Positions 35,171-43,629 of a stretch of DNA of 43,922 bases are shown here, in pieces (position 1 is the stretch's first letter; each line of letters starts with the position of its first letter). A program made the position numbers and the translations under genes. This DNA is from Candidatus Sulfotelmatobacter sp. (GTDB taxonomy: Bacteria; Acidobacteriota; Terriglobia; Terriglobales; Acidobacteriaceae). Where the stretch lies: contig JASHNU010000010.1 in the NCBI GenBank assembly GCA_030041475.1, positions 1 through 43,922 on the forward strand. The letters are read 5' to 3'. The notes beneath the pieces are model-generated. The model had not been told where the DNA came from and did not search any database. It was given only the letters and a program-made list of their open reading frames with translations.

Positions 35171-37429
35171 CTAAGCCCAACTAAAGCCGCTCTTCGCCAA
35201 GGGTAATTTGCGGATTCGTGTTCCCGTAGCCGCAAAGATCGCGTTGCACAACGCCGGTAGCACCGGCGGAAGCGCGGGCTCTCCTAAGCCAGTCGGCGAG
35301 AAGTCCGTTTTCAAGAACTGCACCTCGACATCCGGAGGCGTCTGGGAAATGCGGATCGGCGGATAGTCATCGAAATTGCTTTGCTGCGCGCGGCCCTTGT
35401 CGATGGTGATTTCGTACCCCATCGCGTGACTCAGCCCGTCGATTGCCGCGCCCTGTGCCTGGCTCTTCGCGTTGCTCGGATTGATAATCTGGCTTCCGAT
35501 GTCAGCCGCCACCCAGACTTTGTTCACTTTGAGGCGTTTTTTTTCGTCCACCTGTACGTCGACGACTTCCGCGAAATATCCCAGGTGACTAAAGTGGAAA
35601 GCCGCCCCCATGCCCGATCCCTTTGCCGGCTTGCGCGTTTTCCATCCCGACTGATCGCGCACTGCCTCCAGGACTCCGCGTGCGCGCTGAGTATTGAACT
35701 GAGTGGCTGGTGGTCCAGACTCGGTGAACGGCAGCGGTGCGTTAGCCAGCAGCGCCAGGCGGAAGTCGATCGGATCTTTGCCGGCGGCGTGCGCCAGCTC
35801 GTCGAGAAACGACTGCACGGCAAAAGCGATGCCGTTGCTTCCCGGAGCGCGCAGGGCACCGGTGGGCACGCCGAGTTTCATCACTGAGGAATGCAGCGCG
35901 TAATTCGCAACGAATCGCGCCGGGAATTCATCGCCGTCAATGCCTGCGGCCGGCGCAAAGTGCTCGCCTTCACCAAAACTCACAAAATGATCGCGCCATG
36001 CAACGATTTTGCCTGCGCTGTCGATGCCTCCCTTGAAGTAGTGAAATCCGGCCGGCCGGTAGAAGTCGTGGCGGATGTCGTCTTCGCGAGTCCACAGCAG
36101 CTTCACCGGCGCGCCGACAGTTTTTGAAATCCACGCAGCCTCGGCCATGTAGTCGTCAACCAGGCGGCGTCCGAAACCGCCGCCGATGCGGGTCATGTGA
36201 ATGGTGATGTCACCGGGACTCATGCCCAGAGTTTTGGCGACCAGGGGCAGACCGCGCTGCGGAGTCTGCGATGGCGCCCACATTTCCAGCTTGCCATCCT
36301 TATAGTGAGCCGTGCAGTTCTGCGGCTCCATGGGAGCGTGGGCCAGGAAAGGATAGAAATACGCCGCCTCAACGACTCTTGTGGCGTTGGCCAGAGCAGT
36401 TTCGACGTCGCCGTCTTTGCGCAGAGTGCGTGCGGGAGCCTGCTTCGAAAGCTCTTCGGCCTGGCGGGCAAACCCCTCGCTGCTTTGCGCCGCGGTTGCA
36501 CCTTCGTTCCATTTGACTTCAAGCTTTTCGCGCGCGGTGCGCGCGGCCCACCAGTTGTCGGCAACAATGGCCACACCGCTGATCAAACCTGTCGGATCAT
36601 CTTCGCCGCGAACCACAAACGCATGCCGCACTCCCGGCTGACTTTCGACCACATCGAGATTGGCGCTGACCGCCTTGCCTCCGAAGACCGGGCACTTCTC
36701 GAATACCGCGTAGAGCATGCCCGGCACGACCACGTCAATTCCATAGAGCGGCTTGCCGGTAACGATGGCCTGATTGTCCACTCCCGCAAGTGGCAGGCCA
36801 ATGATCTTGTAGTCTTTCGGATCTTTCAGGCGGAGGCTGTTCGCGTCGGGCGTGGGAATGGTGGCAGCCTTGTCCACCAAAGCGCCATAGCCGAGAGAAC
36901 GTCCCGATGATTTGTGCAGCACGCGGCCGGAATCGGTGGCGCAATCCGCCGCCGACACGTTCCAGGTTTGTGCTGCTGCAGTGACGAGCATCTGCCGCGC
37001 GGCCGCTCCGACGCGCCGCAAAGGATCCCAGTGCAATGGCGTGGCGCGGCTGCCTCCGGCAAACTGCACGCCGTATTTTGATTGGTCCACGTCGGCTTGC
37101 TCGATGCGAACGTCTTTCCATGCCACGTCGAGCTCTTCGGCAATCAGCATGGGCAGCATGGTCTTCACGCCCTGGCCGACTTCAGGATTCTTCGCCATGA
37201 TGGTGACCGTGCCGTCGGGGGTGAGGCGGACGAACGCGTTGGGCAACAGAGGCGCTGCCGGCTGACCCTGGCCGAAGGCGAATGGATCGATGTAAAGGCT
37301 CAACATGAAACCGCCCCCGGCCAATGCGGTGACGCGAAGAAATGATCGGCGGTCCATGCCGTGCTGCGTCTCGTCTCTATCGCTGCTCTGACGGTCGTTG
37401 TTATGAAGATCACGCAGAATGGTTGCCAT
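35171..37429 (-). CDS. iorB: Molybdopterin-binding subunit of an IorB-type hydroxylase
   Basis: The large catalytic subunit of a molybdenum hydroxylase of the xanthine dehydrogenase family, closest in layout to isoquinoline 1-oxidoreductase beta (IorB) or Tat-exported aldehyde oxidases. The protein is 752 residues. Seen: a Tat-like motif [15 protein letters not shown] (RRSFLR at 27-32) with a hydrophobic core, then molybdopterin-domain segments ([78 protein letters not shown]). The start is ATG 37429 after GGAGGG; the frame open to 37708 overlaps iorA and is spurious. It is encoded 16 bp after iorA. The substrate is unknown; purines, aldehydes or N-heterocycles are possible. Confidence 0.9.
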   Translation of the reverse strand: MATILRDLHNNDRQSSDRDETQHGMDRRSFLRVTALAGGGFMLSLYIDPFAFGQGQPAAPLLPNAFVRLTPDGTVTIMAKNPEVGQGVKTMLPMLIAEELDVAWKDVRIEQADVDQSKYGVQFAGGSRATPLHWDPLRRVGAAARQMLVTAAAQTWNVSAADCATDSGRVLHKSSGRSLGYGALVDKAATIPTPDANSLRLKDPKDYKIIGLPLAGVDNQAIVTGKPLYGIDVVVPGMLYAVFEKCPVFGGKAVSANLDVVESQPGVRHAFVVRGEDDPTGLISGVAIVADNWWAARTAREKLEVKWNEGATAAQSSEGFARQAEELSKQAPARTLRKDGDVETALANATRVVEAAYFYPFLAHAPMEPQNCTAHYKDGKLEMWAPSQTPQRGLPLVAKTLGMSPGDITIHMTRIGGGFGRRLVDDYMAEAAWISKTVGAPVKLLWTREDDIRHDFYRPAGFHYFKGGIDSAGKIVAWRDHFVSFGEGEHFAPAAGIDGDEFPARFVANYALHSSVMKLGVPTGALRAPGSNGIAFAVQSFLDELAHAAGKDPIDFRLALLANAPLPFTESGPPATQFNTQRARGVLEAVRDQSGWKTRKPAKGSGMGAAFHFSHLGYFAEVVDVQVDEKKRLKVNKVWVAADIGSQIINPSNAKSQAQGAAIDGLSHAMGYEITIDKGRAQQSNFDDYPPIRISQTPPDVEVQFLKTDFSPTGLGEPALPPVLPALCNAIFAATGTRIRKLPLAKSGFSWA

Positions 37430-37445
37430 ATTCCCTCCAATATGG

Positions 37446-37904
37446 TCAGCGCGCCGAAGCGGCGGCGCGGTGAATGGCTTCGCGAATCCGCAGATAGGTT
37501 CCGCAGCGGCAGAGGTTTCCATCCATCGCTTCGTGAATCTGGGCCTCGGTGGGCCGCGGCGTCTTGGCCAGCAGCGACGCGGCCTGCATGATCTGGCCGG
37601 CCTGACAATAGCCGCATTGCGGTACGTCGAGTTCCTGCCAAGCGAGCTGCAGGGGATGCGTTCCGTCGGCGGACAGGCCTTCGATGGTCGTGATTTTCTT
37701 CCCGGCAACGCTGGAGACGTCAGTCATGCAAGAGCGTGCGGCCTCGCCGTCAATCAGCACAGTGCAAGCGCCGCAGAGCGCCATGCCGCAGCCGAACTTG
37801 GTGCCTTTCAGATTCAGCACGTCGCGAATTACCCACAGGAGCGGCATGTTCGCTGGAACATCTACTTTGGCGGAATGATTGTTGACTACGAATTCGTAAG
37901 GCAT
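37446..37904 (-). CDS. iorA: (2Fe-2S) subunit of the IorA-type hydroxylase
   Basis: A 152-residue electron-transfer subunit with two [2Fe-2S] clusters. Seen: the plant-type cluster ligands C39, C44, C47 and C59 ([23 protein letters not shown]) and the second set C97, C100, C132 and C134 ([22 protein letters not shown]). All eight ligands are present. It accepts electrons from the molybdenum centre of the IorB-like partner encoded 16 bp downstream. The downstream acceptor, often a cytochrome c, is not in the window. The start is ATG 37904; the open frame continuing to 38306 is not family-like. A TATAAT at 38087-38082 on the minus strand could be the -10 of its promoter. Confidence 0.93.
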   Translation of the reverse strand: MPYEFVVNNHSAKVDVPANMPLLWVIRDVLNLKGTKFGCGMALCGACTVLIDGEAARSCMTDVSSVAGKKITTIEGLSADGTHPLQLAWQELDVPQCGYCQAGQIMQAASLLAKTPRPTEAQIHEAMDGNLCRCGTYLRIREAIHRAAASAR

Positions 37905-38619
37905 GGTCTCAACTCCGTAAGCGATGAGCGATTCGGTAGAGCTGCGAAAGACTGATGAAGTGGAGCGATGAGAGCATCCACCAGGTTGCAGCCGCGAGAT
38001 GAAAGCCGCGAACCGCAGAGGAATCTGCGAACGGAGAAGCCGTGCGTTAGGGCCAGCAGCTTTCAGGGGCTGATCGTCTCCATTATATGACTCGCCGAAG
38101 AGTAGTGCCGCCTCACCCTCGTTTGGCCGAAGGCGATCCGCCCAGTCGAGTCGCGGTCGGGGCCAACCATCGCCGTGCGCAATGCAGGAACGTTCACGTC
38201 TTCGCAGGGGCTTCCCAAGAGCTAGGTCCAAAGGCTTAAGAATTTTGTCTTTATGCGGAGGTATGGCTTGATTCTCGCTGAGGCTGCTGTTAACAGGCAT
38301 AAACACTGATTGGCCTAGCCCCCGCGCGCCGGAGCTTTTCTTGGAGTTGCCATCTCAGCCGTGACATGCTTCACAACTCAAGTCTGGGTTGATCTTCGGA
38401 TTTCAAATGATCGGTCGCTCAATCGTGGTGCAAGAGACTACGTACGTGGGTGTATGGGTCCTGCTCGTTGCGATCTTGTTGTGGGGGCACCTCAAAGCGT
38501 CCAATTCCGATTCAGTCTGACGCGCCCAGGGATTGTTGCCGTCTTGTCGATGAGTGTAATGGCGACATAGCACCAAGGACGAGAAGTCGCCCAGAGGTGT
38601 CGTTTCAGGCGAACTGAGC
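37905..38619. other. Gap with no recognisable gene, at the core/accessory junction
   Basis: Open frames here (for example 38361-38570 plus, 38403-38633 minus) do not look like protein and have no Shine-Dalgarno. The only signal is a minus-strand TATAAT (38087-38082) about 180 bp upstream of iorA. From about 38.3 kb rightward the sequence becomes less GC-biased than the left part of the window, judged by eye. Confidence 0.4.
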
Positions 38620-38745
38620 TTATCGTACCTCACCAGTAAAGGCTCGTGTCCATTCGTGGCCTTTCACTTCGAAGGTCTTTGAAGGCATCGTCCCTGCGGG
38701 CGACACCTCAGTGACGCGGATTCGCATTCCGAGATTTCCATCTTT
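38620..38745 (-). pseudogene. Possible C-terminal gene fragment next to the cassette
   Basis: A frame ending at a TAA (38622-38620) reads LKDGNLGMRIRVTEVSPAGT and MPSKTFEVKGHEWTRAFTGE, with a protein-like composition. It runs rightward into the direct repeat at 38750, where likeness to protein ends. It could be the 3' remnant of a gene cut by the element. The fragment is too short to identify. Confidence 0.3.
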
Positions 38746-38769
38746 CAACCCCCCACGCCGTTTGACGGG

Positions 38770-38806
38770 TAGGTGTATACCGACGGCAAAATGGACCCTC
38801 CCCCCT
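38770..38806 (+). repeat. Left 37-bp inverted repeat of the cassette
   Basis: Identical, as reverse complement, to 40534-40570 over all 37 positions. Confidence 0.9.
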
Positions 38807-39033
38807 GGAACGTAATGATTTTGACTTTGGCTGGGCCCTACGCCTGCTGCATGGGACTCGTGCGTCCGTCTGCGAACGCGCCATGTACACTGGTGCGAAA
38901 GCGCGTGGGTGAGAGAAGCATGTTGGCGGAATGAATTAATGGTTGAGCCCGATACTACTGTGCGCGCGTTCATGGCTATACTTCCGGTTCAGCGTTAAAA
39001 TCCTTTTTCTTGAGAAGATGAAGAAGTCTCCCG

Positions 39034-39570
39034 ATGCTGATTTTGAAATGGCTGGCAACAAATTGGAAAGACCTGGTCACCGCTGTTCAGTCGGTCGTCA
39101 CAACGGTGTCCGTCATCGTCGGCGGGGTATGGGTCTACCTCAAATATATTCGGCAGCAGGAGAAATATCCGAACGTTGAATTTTCCGCTGATTTGAATCT
39201 CGTTGGCAAGCAGGGAGACTGGTGGGTAGTCGAGATCATCGCCATAATTGACAATAAGGGAAAAGCTCAACATCGGATGAACGATTTTGCCTTCGAGCTC
39301 GATGGAATTTACTCAGGCGATCCCATTGAAACCAATGAGCGCTGGCGTAATCAAGTCGACTTTCGACACTCGCTTGCGAAAGGATCTTTTCTTCCAACAG
39401 ACTTGGAGTACTTCTTTATCGATCCGGGTGTTAAGTCGAAATACTCCTTCGTAGTGCGGGTCCCAGTTAAAACGACCTTCCTCATCCTTCATTGCTGGTT
39501 CTCGTACACCGGACGCAAGCGAGCCGCCCACGTCGCTGAAAAGACAGTCAAGGTGCCTGAGGAGTACTGA
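39034..39570 (+). CDS. Membrane-anchored hypothetical protein in the cassette
   Basis: A 178-residue protein with one N-terminal membrane helix (AVQSVVTTVSVIVGGVWVYL, about residues 17-38) and a soluble beta-rich domain (YPNVEFSADLNLVGKQGDWW, VVEIIAIIDNKGKAQHRMND, FFIDPGVKSKYSFVVRVPVK). I do not name a family; the layout resembles small membrane proteins that accompany mobile or defence genes. ATG 39034 is preceded by AGAAG. Base composition is visibly less GC-rich than the left part of the window, consistent with transfer. It is the first of two cargo genes, 142 bp before the HNH-NACHT gene; a GC-rich hairpin (CCGCGCGC/GCGCGCGG, about 39617-39653) lies between them. Confidence 0.7.
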   Translation: MLILKWLATNWKDLVTAVQSVVTTVSVIVGGVWVYLKYIRQQEKYPNVEFSADLNLVGKQGDWWVVEIIAIIDNKGKAQHRMNDFAFELDGIYSGDPIETNERWRNQVDFRHSLAKGSFLPTDLEYFFIDPGVKSKYSFVVRVPVKTTFLILHCWFSYTGRKRAAHVAEKTVKVPEEY

Positions 39571-39712
39571 GCAGTCCGCTCGGGAGCGGATCGAGCCACT
39601 TATCCGGGCCGGGCCCGCCCGCGCGCGGGGCAGGGCGCGTTGCGCGCGCGGGACTGCAACACACTCAGCAGCCCTGCTACCATGAAAGCGAATATCAGCA
39701 GGAGAATTTAGA

Positions 39713-40456
39713 GTGGCACGCATCCCCGTTCCCGGAGATATTCAGGATCAAGTAGTCCTGCTTTCTCGCCGTCGCTGTTGCGTTTGTTTCGGACTCCACG
39801 GCAACGTTGAGGTGAAAGCTGGTCAGATTGCCCACCTTGATCATGACAATACGAACTTTGTGTTGGACAATCTCGCATTCCTCTGTCTGGAGCATCATGA
39901 CGAATATGACAGCAAGACGAGTCAAAGCAAAGGCTTCCGCGAGAATGAGGTAAAACAGTTTCGCAAGGAGCTTTATGAGAACGTCGGCGCTGCACTGTCA
40001 TGTGCAGAACAGAAGTTCCTGAAGCTCTTTGGTGACGATAACGCGGGAGTCGACCTTGCAGAATGGTTCAAACGTCTCCAAGACACGGCTCTGGTACAAA
40101 CGGCAACCGTGCAGTGCTTGGGCATGCGAAATCCCTTGCCGTTCGACACCATATACCAACCCACACGGGTTATCGTTGCTTCCAACGATGATGATGCCAC
40201 AGGCGATTCCTACGTCTATGCGGACCGAGTTAGCCGCTCAATTCTGCGCGGACGCGCTTTCGATGAAAAATCAATCACGATCGATGAGTTCATATGTCGT
40301 GACCATGACGCCCTTATTTTCAGTGGTCCTGGTTGGGGGAAGACTACGTTCTTGCATCACATATTTCGCTCAACGATCAAAAAAGAAGATGTGCTGCCCG
40401 TACTCATAACCCTAGGCGGTCCCGATTCGGCAGAAGCGAGAAATCCTTATGCGTAA
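39713..40456 (+). CDS. Truncated HNH-like plus NACHT/STAND-type NTPase protein
   Basis: A 247-residue product that looks like the front part of a larger defence-type protein. Seen: an HNH-like zinc module (CCVC at 22-25, AHLDHD at 40-45, DNLAFLCLEHHDEYD at 52-66), a linker helix, NPLPFDTIYQPTRV as found ahead of NACHT domains, and Walker A GPGWGKTTFL (205-214). The frame stops 35 residues after Walker A, with no Walker B, arginine finger or C-terminal sensor repeats. HNH-NACHT fusions are known from anti-phage defence (family knowledge). GTG start 39713 with AGGAG about 8 nt upstream. The stop is 77 bp before the right inverted repeat, so the gene was probably cut during element formation. 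Function presumably lost. Confidence 0.8.
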   Translation: MARIPVPGDIQDQVVLLSRRRCCVCFGLHGNVEVKAGQIAHLDHDNTNFVLDNLAFLCLEHHDEYDSKTSQSKGFRENEVKQFRKELYENVGAALSCAEQKFLKLFGDDNAGVDLAEWFKRLQDTALVQTATVQCLGMRNPLPFDTIYQPTRVIVASNDDDATGDSYVYADRVSRSILRGRAFDEKSITIDEFICRDHDALIFSGPGWGKTTFLHHIFRSTIKKEDVLPVLITLGGPDSAEARNPYA

Positions 40457-40942
40457 TGCCCTAATCCTCCTCGCCATCAGGGCAGTCGCGCTTCTGACCT
40501 GTTTTTTTGTCCTGAGTTGTGATCACATCCGTGAGGGGGGAGGGTCCATTTTGCCGTCGGTATACACCTACCCCCACGCCGTTTGACGGGTTAGGAGACA
40601 GAAGCCCGCGAAAGTGCACCCCCCCGCCACAGGCCCCGCCGGGGTTGGTTCGCCCCCGCCCCGCCCCCGCGCGGCGCAGGGGTCAATGAGTCTAATTGCC
40701 TGTTAACAGAAGTTACTATCGGTGAATGAGAGGGTCAGGTTGGTAAGCGCGGAAGGAATCGAATCCGCGAAGGAACGCAATTCCAAATAGATACAGAGCA
40801 CGGCTGGCCCTGAAAGTCGATTCGTAGCACAGTGGTAGTAGCGTTAAGGATCACAATAATGCACTGTGATCTGGCTTACAGACTTTTCCGAACCATCGCT
40901 TTAGACTACGCGTTCTTGACTCATCCCGACGGGAGGAAAGCT
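40457..40942. other. GC-tract region around the right cassette end
   Basis: It holds the right inverted and direct repeats (40534-40590), then C-rich tracts (40614-40680), including GCGAAAGTGCACCCCCCC, which loosely resembles the inner repeat end AAAATGGACCCTCCCCCC. I see no convincing gene. The frame from 40832 to the GTG at 40943 is treated as untranslated. Confidence 0.5.
40534..40570 (-). repeat. Right 37-bp inverted repeat of the cassette
   Basis: Reverse complement of 38770-38806, followed directly by the 20-bp direct repeat at 40571-40590. Confidence 0.9.
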
Positions 40943-41701
40943 GTGAAACGCCCCTTCCTACTCCTGCCCTTGCTCGTACTTTCCACAATGGCGCAGAACG
41001 GACCTTCCAAAGCACAATCTGCCCTTACCGCTCAATTGTCTTTCAACAATGCGTCGGAACAGTGTATGGCTATGGTCCGTCAACGTTTTAACAAGTTAAC
41101 GATATGGCCGTGGTCTGGAACATTGATGGACGGCGCTAGGCGACTCTATCAGCAGGACAGCAGGCGTCTGGTATTGCCCTTGGAATTTGATGTGCTGGGC
41201 ACGGACACAGGAAATGGTGAAGCAATCTGTGTTGTCCGAGGTTCTTCAGTCAAATTGAAATCTGTGCAACTGGGCATTATGCGGTATGACTTCAACGATG
41301 ATGGTAGCGTGCAGCCCGATGTACTGTCGCCGAATATTGCGACAGGCGGCGATACGCACTACAAACGTTTCGGAATAGAAAATTCATGGTGCACTGGGTT
41401 TGCGAGTATGGAGTTTCCGGGCATGGAGTTTCCTGCATGGGGAGGGATGGTGTGCGAAGCCTTAGCCGTCGTGAAAACGACAGATGGGAAAATTGTAAAA
41501 TTCCATCTTGCTTGCAGTATGCGATGGGCGACGTGTCAACGGTTCAAGATTGGGAAAGTCTTCGAGTTTAAAGAAGTGCCCGATGGACAATACCGCGAAT
41601 GCGGTGTTGCTACCGAAGAAAAGGTTTGCCTACAGATTTTTGCCAAACCTCACGACGCAATCTATGCGTCGTATGTGGTTATGGCTGAGCAGCCGCAATA
41701 A
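40943..41701 (+). CDS. Exported hypothetical protein
   Basis: A 252-residue protein with a signal peptide (VKRPFLLLPLLVLSTMAQNG) and no further membrane helix. The mature part has several cysteines (SEQCMAM, NGEAICVVRG, SWCTGF, GGMVCEAL, HLACSMRWATCQRFK, QYRECGV, EKVCLQ), consistent with disulfides in the periplasm. I do not recognise the family. GTG 40943 is chosen as start because GGAGG lies 6 nt upstream and it begins the signal peptide; the frame is open to 40832. It is an orphan gene just right of the cassette, lower in GC than the left part of the window. Confidence 0.65.
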   Translation: MKRPFLLLPLLVLSTMAQNGPSKAQSALTAQLSFNNASEQCMAMVRQRFNKLTIWPWSGTLMDGARRLYQQDSRRLVLPLEFDVLGTDTGNGEAICVVRGSSVKLKSVQLGIMRYDFNDDGSVQPDVLSPNIATGGDTHYKRFGIENSWCTGFASMEFPGMEFPAWGGMVCEALAVVKTTDGKIVKFHLACSMRWATCQRFKIGKVFEFKEVPDGQYRECGVATEEKVCLQIFAKPHDAIYASYVVMAEQPQ

Positions 41702-41705
41702 CCAC

Positions 41706-41790
41706 TTGGTGGCCCATGTTCCGATGGCTCTTTCGGCGGGTCGAATATTTGCCGAAGGAAAGTGCAAATGGGATGCCGGGCACAGGGGTG
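41706..41790. repeat. Imperfect palindromic repeat between orphan genes
   Basis: GGTGGCCCATGTTCCG with TTTCGGC, then TTGCCGAAGGAAAGTG with ATGGGATGCC, can fold back on itself. It resembles GGTGGCCCAT-type repeats of acidobacterial intergenic DNA (memory only). I see no gene in 41702-41982. Confidence 0.35.
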
Positions 41791-41982
41791 AGCCAACTTC
41801 AGCGGGCAACTTCGTCCATTTCTCGCTTTGATCAACAAATGCCATGCTCGCATTATCGCGCTTCGAGATGGTTGGCGATAAATCGCCATTACACTCAACG
41901 ACCTTCCACCTCGGATTCGCTTGCCAGTCCCGCCAAGACAGAGCATTCGCGGATTTAAGACGAATGTAGGATAATCTCGACC

Positions 41983-42654
41983 GTGCCGCGCCTTGAACTA
42001 CGACATTTGGTCGCCCATTATGCCTACGCAGTCGTCAAATATTGGTATGCAATTATTGCTGGCATCGCCCTAGGCTGGGTGGATGTGTTTGAACGGATGT
42101 TTGGTACATGGTGGATATTTCCAGTATGGCTCCGGCTAGCCACAGGGACGCTGGGACTTATTGTTGCTCAGTTTCTGGCATATCGCGACCTATACCGTGA
42201 AGGAGCTGCGAAGATCAAGGAGCTTGAGACAGCTCTCGAGGCGTCCGCTGAGAGGCAACGAAGAGAGCGGATGCCACCAGAGGTATTCAACGTCGGCGGA
42301 TCTCCGAACCCCATACGAATCTCGGGCTCACAGCACTCGGTGCACGGACCTTTTATGGATGTTTGGGCCGGCATCACAGTTGTCAATCCTACGCAGGCCC
42401 ACATGAAGATTGCCCTGATCCGCTTGGTGATCGACGGTGCGGAATGGGAATTTCAGTGGGCTAGATTTCATTTGAAATCAGATGACCGTGAGCGGTACGA
42501 CAGGATCAGCATGATGGGTAACGAGAAACAGGACTATAACCTGCACTTTCTGTTTCCCGATGGTAAGGTGCCAACGGGAAAAGAGGGTGAGCTTTGGATG
42601 ATGAGCAGCAATCGGGAGGATGAGCCCTTTGCCGTGCCGATCAGGTTTACCTGA
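41983..42654 (+). CDS. Two-helix membrane protein of unknown function
   Basis: A 223-residue protein. Seen: two hydrophobic segments near the N-terminus (YAVVKYWYAIIAGIALGWVD and WWIFPVWLRLATGTLGLIVA), a short coiled-coil-like helix (EGAAKIKELETALEASAERQ), and a C-terminal beta-rich cytoplasmic domain (VWAGITVVNPTQAHMKIALI, RLVIDGAEWEFQWARFHLK). I do not recognise a family; the layout is broadly like the cassette protein at 39034 (anchor plus beta domain), but the sequences are not obviously homologous. The start is GTG 41983; AGGA lies at 41968-41971. It converges with the gene ending at 42751. Confidence 0.65.
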   Translation: MPRLELRHLVAHYAYAVVKYWYAIIAGIALGWVDVFERMFGTWWIFPVWLRLATGTLGLIVAQFLAYRDLYREGAAKIKELETALEASAERQRRERMPPEVFNVGGSPNPIRISGSQHSVHGPFMDVWAGITVVNPTQAHMKIALIRLVIDGAEWEFQWARFHLKSDDRERYDRISMMGNEKQDYNLHFLFPDGKVPTGKEGELWMMSSNREDEPFAVPIRFT

Positions 42655-42750
42655 AAACCTCTTCGAATCGTGATCAGTGTTGAAACATCCCCATTACACT
42701 CAAAATCCACCAATGGAGCGTGGAGGTGGCCACAGCTAGAGCCGCGATTG

Positions 42751-43629
42751 TTAACTTTGGCCCGGAAGGCGGTCCACCAACTCGTTCATTGTGTAGTGCA
42801 CGAATTGAGAACCAAGTTCTGTAAGAACATACGTTTTTGTGTCTTCGAACGCGGATTCCATCGTACCGGTCGACGCGGACCTCCGAGGCGGTCTAGGCCT
42901 TTTCTTGAACCTGCCATCGTAATCTGTTTCCCTCGGCTGACGAATCACCCCTCCTGTGCTCAGGTCTCTGATGAACATGCGAAATAGGTCGGCTTCCGCT
43001 GAATTATCTTTTGGGACAGGTTCTCCGTAGATCCCGACCCAGATGTCGTAGCGAGTGGGGGGGTCATTACGTTTGTTGTATATTTCCCGAATCACGGCGA
43101 AATGTGCCTCGTGATACAACTCGATCCAATCAAGGAACAATCGCACAATGTCGTCGGAAACGATGCGGGTTCCACCCGCATTCATGATCAACTGAACCAG
43201 AAGCTTCCGCTTCTCCTCCGTATCCGCTTCATCCCACTGCCTAAACGTCTTGCGAACCAGCGTAAGATATTGCTCGCTCGTGATTCGCCGCTCTACTTCG
43301 TCGCCGAAAGAATCCAGTCGTGACACTATTCCGTTAAGCGTTAAATGCAACGATTGCAGCTTCTCTTGGTGTTGTTGCAGCCAATCCCGAAAGAGGCGCT
43401 CTTTCTCGGCTGTAGCCTCACCTGTTTTGATCTTGTCGGCAGCTACCGAAGCCGCTGCTATCACTCCACCGACCCACGGGATACTTCCAAGGGCCGCCAA
43501 TGCTATGGCTTCGAATATCCGCTGCCGCCGGGAGGGGCTGGCAAGTTCTATCTCGGCTTTGATCGACTCGACGACATAATCGCGCGGAACGAGCTTGTTA
43601 TCTTCTTCCATACCGCAATTAACCTTCAT
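42751..43629 (-). CDS. Hypothetical protein with hydrophobic N-terminal segment
   Basis: A 292-residue protein. Seen: a charged start, a glycine/alanine-rich hydrophobic stretch (IALAALGSIPWVGGVIAAAS), helical stretches (ERLFRDWLQQHQEKLQSLHL, YLTLVRKTFRQWDEADTEEK) and a C-terminal region (LFRMFIRDLSTGGVIRQPRE, VLTELGSQFVHYTMNELVD) that I recall in a widespread uncharacterised bacterial family. The hydrophobic stretch could be a membrane or pore-forming segment (inference). ATG 43629 overlaps the stop of the preceding gene as ATGA, indicating translational coupling; ATG 43611 with GAAGG upstream is an alternative. Function unknown. Confidence 0.75.
   Translation of the reverse strand: MKVNCGMEEDNKLVPRDYVVESIKAEIELASPSRRQRIFEAIALAALGSIPWVGGVIAAASVAADKIKTGEATAEKERLFRDWLQQHQEKLQSLHLTLNGIVSRLDSFGDEVERRITSEQYLTLVRKTFRQWDEADTEEKRKLLVQLIMNAGGTRIVSDDIVRLFLDWIELYHEAHFAVIREIYNKRNDPPTRYDIWVGIYGEPVPKDNSAEADLFRMFIRDLSTGGVIRQPRETDYDGRFKKRPRPPRRSASTGTMESAFEDTKTYVLTELGSQFVHYTMNELVDRLPGQS

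Larger units (their letters stand above)
38750..40590. mobile_element. 1.8-kb cassette bounded by inverted repeats and flanking direct repeats
   Basis: Perfect inverted repeats of 37 bp lie at 38770-38806 and 40534-40570 (outer end TAGGTGTATACCGACGGC, inner part AAAATGGACCCTCCCCCC). Immediately outside each lies the same 20-bp direct repeat CCCCCACGCCGTTTGACGGG (38750-38769 and 40571-40590). Inverted ends plus direct flanks are the layout of an inserted transposon with target duplication, although 20 bp is long for one. There is no transposase or integrase inside. The cargo is a membrane-anchored protein gene (39034-39570) and a truncated HNH-NACHT gene (39713-40456). The end sequence vaguely recalls IS21-type termini (memory only). 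An invertible segment is the main alternative reading. Confidence 0.65.

Noticed and set aside
40740-40840. tRNA-like text (GGATTCGATTCC on the minus strand, and TTCGTAGCACAGTGGTAG on the plus strand)
   Set aside because: The parts are on opposite strands, the T-arm does not pair correctly, and no acceptor stem or anticodon arm can be drawn. At most a decayed remnant.
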